Under the pieces are notes generated by a model. It did not search any database and had not been told where the DNA came from. It saw only the letters and a list, made by a program, of their open reading frames with translations. A stretch of DNA of 64,000 nt from Cycas panzhihuaensis (taxonomy: Eukaryota > Cycadophyta), in contig CM041465.1 in NCBI GenBank assembly GCA_023213395.1, positions 86,807,741-86,871,740 of the forward strand. The letters run 5' to 3'. This document shows, one piece after another, positions 45,401 through 55,120 of the stretch (its first letter is position 1; each line of letters begins with the position of its first letter). The position numbers and the translations under genes are program-made.

Positions 45401-46581
45401 TCTATCCTGTGTCAATGAGCTATGGGTTTGAGCATCCTTGCTCAACAAAACTCCAAAAAATTTTCAAAATTTTGGGGTATCCCTCCCCCGGTCTATCTCA
45501 AGGCGGCTCCTGCTGCCTCTGTCCTCCTAAAATCTCTTCATTGATATGTGTTAGAGTGGCAATGATAGCATCCTTTTCTTTAAGTTTGTCTTGAAGGAAG
45601 CTATCTCGACTTATACCCTTCCTCCATTTCCTAAATCAACTGAATTATGGGTCCTGCTTTGTCCTGTGGTGTAGGAGGTGCCGAGGGTTCCCCTGCCTCC
45701 GTTGCCTGAGAGAAGTCTTCCCATTCTTCCCAGGAGGCCTCTACTTCTTCTTCTTCCTCCTTTGATTCTTCTTCTCCCTTCTTCCTCTTACCTCGTCTAT
45801 GGATAGCCTGTTTTGTCCGATGAGGAATGGTTATGCCTGGTGCCTTCTGTAACCCGGTAAGCACTTTCTGCATTTGTCTTTGTACTCTTCTCTTTTCTTC
45901 TAGGCTGTTAACTATGTTTGGAAATTCTGCTACCCACTATTTGATGATTGGCTCCCAAGGGGAGATGGTAGTCCTGGTCAGCTGCACATCTGGACACTGA
46001 TAGAATAAAATAGCAAAAAGCAAGAAGGGATGTCAGAATGGGTGTGTCCTAATCTCCTTGAGCTGCTGCCTCATGTTCTCTGCCAAGAATTCAGACCAAT
46101 TCAGCTTTTCCCCATCCTAAATTTTTAACAACACCTGCATCATGCCTCCCTGAATGTAGGTATACTTCTGTTTGGACAAAAATATGGAATTTATTACTTT
46201 TGCCACCCATTGAAGTCTAACATCAATAATGTCTGCTACATGAATTCCACCAGACATAATCTGAGTGTTGGGTTGACACAATTTCCTCAACCACATTTCT
46301 CAGTCAACTTTTGACCTTTTTGTTCCCAGTAGAACTTCTCCTTCATTTGGAAGTCTTGTGATTGTGTGAACTATGTCTGCATCCATTTTGGCCTTCCTGC
46401 TATCCTCCTTTAGTGCCATCAGGATTTGGTCCAGGAGTTCAGGGTCATAATACATTGGGTTACAGTAGATGTAGTCTCCCCATCCTACTTGCTTAACCTT
46501 GGCCTGGAATTGAGCTGGTAGGGCTTGTAACTCTTGTTTGAGCTTTGGTATATATGCCTCCTGGTACCCTACTGTCCTCAT
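45401..46581 (-). pseudogene. G5 extra ORF between integrase and 3' LTR (unknown function)
   Basis: One minus-strand frame from the ATG at 46581 to about 45631 holds only four stops and no frameshift over about 315 codons. It reads 'YIPKLKQELQALPAQFQAKV', 'DADIVHTITRLPNEGEVLLG', 'SGGIHVADIIDVRLQWVAKV', 'LNWSEFLAENMRQQLKEIR' and 'FLLFAILFYQCPDVQLTRT'. It ends in a basic then Glu-rich tail ('EESKEEEEEVEASWEEWEDF') and a Pro-rich end. I do not recognise it. It lacks the hydrophobic segments of an envelope protein. The 'NW..FLA.N...QL' motif is loosely like the PMD gene of G3 ('DWATMIATNLV'), but this ORF is on the sense strand. 45401-45600 is non-coding. Confidence 0.65.
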
Positions 46582-46878
46582 AATGGCTATGGAGTCCCAT
46601 AGATAAGAAAAGTAACCTAAGCATACAAACTAAAACCCTACGTACGTACCTTTGAGGAATGCTTACTGTTTTTATGACTTTGCATACTGAGATGCATCTT
46701 TGGAGTGGATTTCCTTGTGTGCCGTGCCGTACAGATGCTTAGCAAATTTTCTGGAGTTGATTCATCCATTCTACTCTACGTACTTCATGGGAATGCTCAT
46801 AGGTACGTAATACTTTGTCATTTTACGGATTTTTATCTTATACGTGCCATTGGTATGTATAGTGTTAAGTGTTTCCAT
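46582..46878. mobile_element. G5 non-coding stretch
   Basis: T-rich sequence between the extra ORF and the clear minisatellite. It contains scattered 'tgcatac' and 'tacgtac' words that look like decayed repeat units. No gene. Confidence 0.5.
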
Positions 46879-47270
46879 TGTGCATACTTGATTACATATG
46901 TTTCTAGTATGTAGAATATAATTGGGTACTTGAATGTATTTTTTACTGTGCATACCCGATTACGTACTTTTCCGGCAATGCGTAATGCGTAATCATTTAA
47001 CTTACTTTTCCTTTGTGCATACTGTTTATGCACTTTTTAGGTGCGATAATGTAATTGAGCCACTTAAAATTTATTTACATTGTGCGTACCTGACTGCATA
47101 CTTTTCAGGTATGTATAGTATAATTTTGAGTCACTTTTTTGAACTGTGCATACTGGAATGTATTTCCTTGGTACATATAGTGTATTTTTCAAATTTGATC
47201 ACTTTTCATATGTACGTACCTGGTAACATACCCTTTTAGTCTGTATATTGTATTTTGCTTATATGCTGTT
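46879..47270. repeat. G5 minisatellite, about 66-bp unit
   Basis: Unit starts (TGTGCATAC, TGTGCGTAC or TGTACGTAC) fall at 46879, 46947, 47014, 47081, 47145 and 47211, spacings 68, 67, 67, 64 and 66. Each unit continues with a 'tactttt..ggtatgtatagtgta' block and a 'tcactt' block. The periodic ORFs at 46771-47239 are by-products. Confidence 0.85.
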
Positions 47271-47439
47271 GAATTTTCTTCTGATTTTTTCAGGTTGTGA
47301 TGTTGTTACTTATGTCTGTGATGAGTTACAGTTGTTTTTTATTTTTTCCAATTTTTTTTTTCTCTTTTTGTATCCATACTGAACTGGATCATGGCTCGGT
47401 ATCAAGGCATTTGATTGTGCCTCAACGTCATGCAATACG

Positions 47440-48640
47440 ATATGGTATAACTAGCTGATCCGGCTGGTAAAACTGGGCTACTCAATGTATGGTTTGAGTC
47501 TGATACCATTTATCCGGGTTGGTAGTAGGGGTCCATCAATTTCTCGAAGTTGCACCGATCCATTCTTAAAGACTTTTTCTGCGATGTATGGTCCCAACCA
47601 TCGCATCTTGAGTTTACCAAGGTGCATTTTAAATTTGCTGTCGTACAATAGCACTTGATCACTTTCTTTAAACTAAGGTTGTTGTAAATGGTGGTCATGC
47701 CATGCTTTTTGTCACTGCTTCTCCACATTTTGCAACCAATTGACCATATGTCGCTTTTCTTCCAATCGCACTAAATCTTCCAATCGTTGTTGTAAAGACT
47801 GAAGATCGTCTAGTCGACATTATATAGCAACTCGTAGACTGGGTATCTCAAATTCTATTGGAAGGATGGCTTCTGTACCATACAAGCTGGAATGGAGTTT
47901 GTCCTGCTTGACCTCTTGTATGTTGTTACGAACACCCATACGGATGGTAATTTCTTAGCCTAATCGGATCTACTAATGTCGACATATCTTTCGTAAGTAA
48001 TTCTCAAGTATCTTGTTCAAACTTTCTACTTGACCATTGGCTCTTGGGTAATATGGAGTAGATTTTCGATGGCTAATCATAAATGTTGATGTTAGTGTTT
48101 CGATAGTTTGATTTAGAAAATGAGCACCTTGGTCACTTATAATCTCCAAGGGGCATCCAAATTGTGTAATCACCACCTCATATAGAAATCATGCTTTGCT
48201 TTCCGTGACGGCTCCGTAGTGCTCACACTTCTACCCAGTTTGTCATGTAGTCAGTTGCCACCAGAATGTATCGAGCTTTCGATCTACGCGCGGCTAGTTT
48301 GATTGGCCCCACGAAGTCGAGCCCCCATTTCTCAAATGGTGCCAAAGGTAATATGGGATGTAAAGGTTGGAAATCCTATCGATTGGGTTTCCCAACCCAT
48401 TAACAATAGTTACAAGCTTGAATCCACTTTTTAACATCCTCAAACATGGATGGCCACTAGAATCCAGACATCAAAATTTTCTACCATATGGTCAATTTCC
48501 CATGTGGCCACACTACTCCTTCGTGTGCCTACGACATGATCTAGTTTATCTCGTGTGGTCAAACACAACATCGTAACATGTCATCTAGCCCCAATTTGTA
48601 TAACTCTCCATTGATGAGTTGATATGGCTTTACTTTTCTG
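47440..48640 (-). pseudogene. G5 integrase
   Basis: The zinc-binding part lies near 48400-48640 in broken frames. The catalytic core at 47973-48340 includes 'PLEIISDQGAHFLNQ' (second Asp) and 'STPYYPRANGQVESLNKILE' with the third catalytic Glu present. The C-terminal domain at 47440-47730 reads 'VLLYDSKFKMHLGKLKMRW' and 'LLPTRINGIRLKPYIE', with no chromodomain. Several stops and frame changes separate the pieces. The catalytic residues are better kept than in C1 or G2. Confidence 0.85.
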
Positions 48641-49245
48641 ATAAAATTTATTTTCTCGCACGATCCAATTCTCACGATACCTATCCCAGGCCGCCATATT
48701 ATGGTATTTCTTCATACCCCTTATTGGAACTACTTCCATCTTGAATAAGTCATCTGGAAAATCATCCGCACCCCATGGCTTTTCTCTCGCTTTGTTATTC
48801 TCGATAACTGATTAAGGATAATGTGGGCTTTACCGGGTTTCACAATGATTTTGAAAGAAAATTCTTGGAATAACATCAACCACCTACTGATTTATCCTTG
48901 CATAATTGGTTTATTCACCAAATACATTAATGCTTGGGGATTGACGAAAAACAAGCATAGATTTGATAATAAATAGTGTTAAAACTTTTGCAATGCATAT
49001 ACCATGCTGAGTACTTCTCTCTCCATTGTCGTGTAATTCTGCTTGGCTTTTGTGAGTTTTTGACTGGCGAAGTAGATTGGATGATCTGTCTTGTCATCAC
49101 TAGGCTGTGCCAATATGCATCCAATGGCATATTACGATGCATCCACATGCACATGAAAAGTCTTCTTCTAATCTGGGAATCGCAGTATAGGTGCTACTAT
49201 GATGGCTTGTTTCAATGTTTCAAATGTTTATTGATGTTCTTCTGT
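48641..49245 (-). pseudogene. G5 RNase H
   Basis: Minus-strand frames give the gypsy RNase H: 'FHVHVDAS' with the first Asp, 'AIGCILAQP', 'PIYFASQKLTKAKQNYTTME' with the Glu, 'LSMVYALQKF', 'LFFVNPQALMYL', and a 'SRWLMLFQEFSFKI' end, then a basic linker. At the third carboxylate (YTDH/VDNQAL in relatives) Asn-Pro is read. Stops at about 48890 and 49120. Confidence 0.8.
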
Positions 49246-50400
49246 CTATGCCCATTCAATATTCTTTTTTAATAGCTCCTCTAGGGGTCCTGATATGTAT
49301 GCATACCCCCTGATAAACTTTCTATAGTATTCTATTAAACCCAAAAAACCTTTCAACTGTTTTCTCGTAAGTGGCATAGGGAAGTGCAGAATAGTAGATA
49401 CTTTTGCTGGATCTGTCAGCAATCCTTCCTTGCTGACTATATGTCCCAATAAGTTTCTGAAGGGTACCAGGAAGGTACACTTTTCTAGATTAAGACAGAG
49501 CTTATTTTCACGACACATCTGCAACATTTCCCTCAAATTCTCCATATGATCCTTCATCAGTCTATATAATGTCCAGTCATCCAGGAATATAGCAACTTTT
49601 TCTCTAATAAATTTTTGAAAGATATTGATTACAATCCACTGGAATATAGCTGGTGTATTCGTGAGACTGAATGGCATTACTTTATATGCGTATGTTCCCC
49701 ATTCCGTCATGAATGTGGTTTTTGCCTAATCCTCTGGGGCAATCTACACTTGATTGTACTGAACTCCGTCGTGAAGGAGTAAATCTCATTTCCTCCAACT
49801 ACTTCTAGGATATCCTCTGTAAAAGGTAACGGGAATGGATCCTTCTTGGTTATCTTGTTCGGTATCCTCTAGTCCACATGCATACGAATTTTCCCATTCT
49901 TCTTAGGAACTACCACTCTGTGGCTCACCTAGTCACTTTGTGGTCGATTTCATAAATATAACCCGCTTCCAACATTTTGTCAAGTTCACCTTTACTTTTC
50001 TTTATATTTTGATTCATCCAAGATGGCCTCTGCTTCACCAAGCCAGCATCTTCCACTAAGTCAATGTGATACATTCCTATCTCCGGAGGAATACCTTTTA
50101 GGTCCTTATATGACCATGCAAATACATCACAGAATTCCTTAAATAACTGCTGGGCTTCTACTACTATCTAAGGATCCTAATAGTTTTCGATTCAAATGAG
50201 TTTGGGATTATCCTAACTACCAATATTAATCTCTGTAGTTTTCAAATTGGTTGCACTCACATCTTCTGCATTTCTAGTTTTATGTCTCAGAGCGTCTTCT
50301 AACTTCCTCTCTCCAATATTGAGTTTTGTAAATTCTGCAGGATAATTCATAACTTCTTCTTCTTCACTATGTACCGATTCTACCTCTTCTTGGTTTATCA
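49246..50400 (-). pseudogene. G5 reverse transcriptase
   Basis: RT entry 'FKEFCDVFAWSYKDLKGIPP' lies near 50080-50160. The middle is broken by frame changes around 49720-49990. The intact piece at 49246-49710 has 'WGTYAYKVMPFSLTNTPAIF', the catalytic 'AIFLDDWTLY' with both Asp, 'NLLGHIVSKEGLLTDPAKVS' and 'LKGFLGLIEYYRKFI'. An acidic linker precedes it (50200-50400). Similar in order and motifs to plant Ty3/gypsy RT, but clearly a different lineage from G2. Confidence 0.88.
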
Positions 50401-51200
50401 GGTTTTATTCTAATTTTATACTCATTAATCTAATATGTTTTAGGACCCTATCTATTTCTTTATTGTCAGAGGTATGCTTAAAGGTTTTTATGAAGGATTT
50501 CCTTAAGTTTCCCCAAGTCACATCTAAACTTATTCCTTTCCAAGGAACCAGTCCTTTGCTACTCTCCCCAGGGTATGGTAGAAATAATTGGGCCAATTTT
50601 ATTTAGGTATACTTAAAGATATCCATTTTTGTTTATAATTTTGTATGTGTTCCCTAGGATTTTGACCTACATGGAATACTGGAGTGGCTAGTTGTGTTGG
50701 ATAATCGAACCAAATTCGAAACATCATTTGTAAATCTTTCCAATTTCTAAGAGTGGCTCTGTGGGCTAGGTACCAGTACCAAGCTTTTCCCCATAAGGTT
50801 AATACTAAGTCCTGTTGCCATTAGGTTTTATCCCAATTCCTGTGTTCCATCCAATATTCAACACAATGTGTTAAGTGGGTGGTCCCATACAACTGCTCTC
50901 TATAGAATGGTTTAACATAGTTTGCAATGTAAATTTGATGATCTATTTATTCTAAGATGATGACTTTATCGCTCAGACCAGGATCTCTAGAAGTACTTAC
51001 CAGTGATCCTCCTTCCATTTCCCCGGTTTTGGCACCAATGGTTGGAAGAGATATGTGGCTGGGTGGGTGTATCTCTAAGGAAGAGGAGGAAGGAATATTA
51101 CTTCCTTCCTCAGGTTGTAATAAGGGGGGTAGGAAATCTACCACAGGACCCACGCCTGATGTAGAAGGGATGTCGAGATTACTATTAGCTACTAAAAATT
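50401..51200 (-). pseudogene. G5 gag-like module between protease and RT
   Basis: A Pro/Ser-rich lead ('SNLDIPSTSGVGPVVDFLPP', 'PPSHISLPTIGAKTGE') is followed by a Retrotrans_gag-like pattern: 'LVLTLWGKAWYWYLAHRATL' with 'RNWKDLQMMFRIWFDYP', then 'NPREHIQNYKQKW' and a second 'LGRVAKDWF' with 'TWGNLRKSFIKTF'. The L..L.G.A..W(Y/F)...W..L...F...F signature is that of gag helices. G5 has its ordinary gag upstream at 53000-53540. Stops and one frameshift near 50560 are present. It could be a duplicated gag or a fragment from another element. Confidence 0.55.
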
Positions 51201-51659
51201 ATAAAATTATTAGGTAAACTAGGGTTTATTTTCTAGGTTGTTGTCATCCCTTAATCTATCATTAGTCAACATATATTCAAAAAGAATTTAAATTATTGTC
51301 AGTGTATATAGTTATACATTTAGATAATAAATTACATCTATAAGAAGAAGAGTTTACTTCATATGCATCCTATAGCCAGTAATCCATGCACCTCATTCCC
51401 TGTTCGTCATCGAAGAGTTGTATATTTCCCCAAAATAGGCCGGTTCTTCTTCTTAGTAATTAGTTGATGTGGTGGGCTCTTAAGCGGGTATGATAGAGAT
51501 GTTCTTCCCAATAGAAGAGAATGTTGTGTTGCTTGTGGCTAGTTGTGTTGGATCCTAAATCCGTATCATTTCGATCGAGCTTCTTCCCAGCATCGGCAAT
51601 ACTACTTTATTTCCGTTGTTTGATAAGGTGAAGGTTACATTCTTCCAATTTTGGAGGCA
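51201..51659 (-). pseudogene. G5 post-protease linker
   Basis: Minus-strand reading 'NILFYWEEHLYHTRLRAHHI' and 'WGNIQLFDDEQGMRCMDYW' follows protease. After about 51340 the sequence becomes AT-rich with no coding signal. Function unknown. Confidence 0.45.
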
Positions 51660-52037
51660 TTACATTTTATATAACCATGGCCTCCCCAAGAGTGCTGGAT
51701 AGGGTGTTGCCCCTTTCTCCGTTTCTATGATTATGAAGTCAATTCTCACCACTATCCCTGCCACATCTACCTTGATGTCGGCCAATCTCCCATGGGTCGT
51801 ACTCAATAGTTCTTTAGTCAATTTTAATGAATAGGTTACTGCTTCCAACTTTGAGCTTCCCAGTTTATGCCAGGTCGAAGCTAGTAATACATTTACTGCT
51901 GTGCCTCCATCAACGATTACTCTTGGAAATATTTCTCCCAAGACCGTCATTGTTACCATCGGATCCATATCAAATGATGGTATGATTTGCTTCAAACTCT
52001 TTGTGATTCCATGTTGTAATACTCTCCATTTATCCAA
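51660..52037 (-). pseudogene. G5 aspartic protease
   Basis: An open 125-codon piece has the active site 'RVIVDGGTAVNVLLASTW' (DGG in place of DS/TG) and the C-terminal 'TPYPALLGRPWL'. Between them is a beta-rich body ('LADIKVDVAGIVVRIDFIII'). This is the retropepsin layout of Tat/Athila-type elements, whose protease cleaves gag and pol. It is open over its whole length but its frame neighbours contain stops. Confidence 0.85.
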
Positions 52038-54220
52038 TCAATGACTTGGCATGGGGAATGAGTCAATCAGGATTTGCTGACCAAATTTTCCATTAACAAT
52101 GACATTCTTGGGATGTCTTCTACTGGCAATCCTTTAAAGAGTTCCTCCATCTGCATCATTTGTGGCTACAACTTAGGCTCTTCCAAAGATATTTTCTTTT
52201 CCTTCTATTTATTTTTCTGTACGTATACATATTTGGTTTTCGGTTTACCCATTAGTAATGTATTCTCTTCCTGGACTAGGCCATCCAATACTTGTTTTAC
52301 TTTTCTGAATCGATCCATCTCTATTGGCAGATCTATATATCCTTCATTCAGTTTCTCCTTCTGTTTGTTTTGAAGTTTGACATTTTTAGTTTCTGGTATG
52401 ATCATCATCAAGTTGGTGGCTTTGGCCTTTCCTTTGCAATCTTCCATTTTATGGTCACTTGGACCACAATTATTACATACGAACGGCTTCTGTTCATATT
52501 CTTGCTTCGTTGGGTATTCGACTCTAGTGCCCAAACTATGAGCCAGATGGGGCATCTACCCAATGGTGGTTTTTTCCTCGGGGGCTCTTGTCGCCTCGTT
52601 GTATAAACATTTTGAGGTGGGTTGCCTCCCCTTCCCCTACCTCATCCTCTGAAGGCCTTTCCCCTGGGATTGTAGAAATAATCCTTGGTTGTATGCGTAT
52701 CAACATCACATATATGGCACCATCTGTCTTGTTGGTGCAAGGCACTATTTTTTAGATTCAATTCGCATTCCTTGGTGGTATGTGAATTCTCTTCATAGAT
52801 ATGGCACCATTTGGTTATTCTTCTGACATGGTCTTTCTTTTCAGTGTTTCTTCTTCTTCTCGGTTATTTACGAATTTCATCTGGTGACTTCTTTCCTTAA
52901 AGCTTCCAACTCTAATGCTTCTTCTGCCATCCCCACCTAGCAGAAGGGTCGGTTCCATCTTGATTTTATTTCAGTTCTCTAATCTCATCTTGTAATCTTA
53001 GTAACAAGGAATCTTATCCTTCTGCCTGTGCATCCATGTCCATTTCAAAATCCAACGCTAGATCTTGGGCATTCTTAAACGATTTTAATGGATGATCATG
53101 CATCATGGCTCTTAATTTCTTATTCAAACCTCTAACAAAATAGTTTTTCATATTGTAATATGTTATTGTCTCGTTAATCATGCTGGCCGTAATGATTTTC
53201 ATTCTGCTGATGTAGGTTAGGACGGATTCTCTCACCCTTTGTTTGATTTCTCTCAATGCGATTTCCACTGCTTCATTACTATAAAACTTTTGAAATCTTT
53301 CCTCGAATGCTTTATTAATCTTTACCCATGGCTCATTCTTGTTTGTTTTTCAGACGAGGCCAAGGGTACTCCTCTTAGTCTACTGTGTAAATCTAAGCTT
53401 TGATTTCATCTTTGTTTGAGATCTTTTCACATCAATAAGATTCTGAAAGAGATATACATGTTCTGTTGCATCTGAAGTGTCGTTAAAAATCAATTTCCCA
53501 AAGTCTCTGTAGTCACCCATTTTGGGAGATTATAACGGTGTCCCACCTAGTGGTGATTTTTCCTTTCTCCTCTCCTTCAGGGATGCACTTGGGTGGCTTT
53601 GCTATATTATCCTTTCAAGCGTGATTCTTAATGGAGTTTTAATGTGTAGGTTCCACTACACCTGGCACTTGTATAGTTAATGGTGTCACTATAATATACG
53701 ATTGATCAGATCCCCTTTCTATCGAATCTTTGAAAAGCTATCTCATGAGCTTATTCTCCCAATATGCCAAGGACCTTCCTCTACCTTCTTTTCACTATCA
53801 CTTGGGTCCTTCGGGCTATCCCCCACAGGTATACTTCCCTCTTTTAAGGTTTCTTGTTGCTTGTCATCCACTTTTGGTTTCCCTTCAATTTCTGGGCTAA
53901 ACAAATCATATTTGATTGGGGCTGGTGTCAATACCATACGTTAAGCCATGAGTTTCCTCTTCTTGAGGTGTCCGGCTCCACTGCCTCGGATCCTTCAACC
54001 GAACCGTCCCTTAGTCTCGTTGTTACGTGAACAATCTTCTTGCCCTTAAAGTTTTACTTCCTTTGACCATCTTAATGCCCTTTGTCTGCTGATTTCTTTT
54101 TCCTTGGGTGAAGTATCCTTTTGGGACTCTTCTGACCTTGAAGGCCTCTTAGGTGGCATTGGAGGTCCCAGGCTGTCAGTGGCTTAGTTCGTACCGCCAT
54201 CATGACAGCAGCCAGGGTCC
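52038..54220 (-). pseudogene. G5 gag with three zinc knuckles
   Basis: A low-complexity N-terminal part (53560-54220) precedes the gag domain at 53014-53540: 'DFGKLIFNDTSDATEHVYLF', 'WVKINKAFEERFQKFYSN', 'VRESVLTYISRMKIITASMI'. Three knuckles follow: CHIYEENSHTTKEC (second Cys is Tyr) near 52790, CHICDVDTHTTKDY (last Cys is Tyr) near 52705, and a complete CNNCGPSDHKMEDC (CX2CX4HX4C) near 52450. A Lys-rich linker leads to protease. Stops are few but frames change near 52560 and 52870. Confidence 0.85.
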
Positions 54221-54282
54221 TCTGCCCTTTATACATTCCTTTCTTTGAAACTCCTAGGCCTTGTCCCTCCTCAATGGACGTA

Positions 54283-54295
54283 GGCAACAGAACCA
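54283..54295 (-). other. G5 primer-binding site
   Basis: TGGTTCTGTTGCC on the minus strand, one base after the 5' LTR end. Different from the TGGTGACC type of G1-G4. tRNA not assigned. Confidence 0.65.
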
Positions 54296-54296
54296 A

Positions 54297-55120
54297 TGTT
54301 GACTTATGAGGTGTCTTATTACACTTATGAGATACCCTCACACTTGTCAAGGTTACACAGGGCTATAGTCTAGTTCAAGATACTGTCAACATGGTTATTC
54401 ACATACATTCCATATATATTTCATAGAATCATACCACAATGGTACACGTGTAAATCAACATATACTTAGCACTTCATCATCATCACATAAAGAATACATA
54501 GCTTTCCATGTACCTCTTCCTTTTATTAAGTAATCAATTTAATTACACGTAGGTGGAATGCATTCTGTGCATTCCAAAGAAGATACATTCCTTCTGTTAC
54601 ACATGCGTACCCCAGATGGTACTTATCATTCAATGCTTCTCCAACTGGCTGTCATACGTGTTGGCTTCCGCACCTTTGTGTACCCATGATAATCAGCTCT
54701 CACCCTAACTTGGTGGTTCATGCGTACCTCCTTAAGTACTCTTGTTGGTACCTTTTGACTGAAGGGTTATGACTGCCTGTCATAACTGTACCCCTTTAGT
54801 CATACGTACCCTTTCATTAATCACTTGTTAGGCACTTGATTAATGACTCTTTGGATCCGTACGTCCATACGTACGTTTAGCAGCTTCACATGCCTTCATT
54901 GGTCCCTTTGGTTCGTGTGTACCACTTCCACTTGGTTCCATTCCTTCTTTGGTACATCTCATCATACGTGCACTGCCGGTATGCACCATCATATGTACCG
55001 AATGCTAATTTCTTCATCGTTTGCCTCGTGCATCTGGCCGCATGGCCTGCATCGCACATCTTAGGTTACCTGACCTACCTCTAGTCTTCCCACAACCATA
55101 GGATCACTTTATACCCAACA
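54297..55120 (-). repeat. G5 5' LTR
   Basis: 824 bp, partner of 44586-45400. Followed by AGGGC (55121-55125), which matches AGGGG at 44581-44585 in 4 of 5 bases. Confidence 0.92.

Larger units (their letters stand above)
44586..55120 (-). mobile_element. G5: gypsy element of a second lineage, inserted in the G1 LTR
   Basis: 10.5 kb with LTRs 44586-45400 and 54297-55120 (TGTTGAC...CCAACA ends). The flanks AGGGG and AGGGC are a near-exact target duplication. The minus-strand order is gag, zinc knuckles, protease, a gag-like module, RT, RNase H, integrase, a minisatellite and an extra ORF. There is no chromodomain: integrase ends with a 'GKLKMRWLGPYI' and 'NGIRLKPY' type tail, like Athila/Tat. 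The LTRs differ at around 10% by eye. All domains carry stops. Confidence 0.92.
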
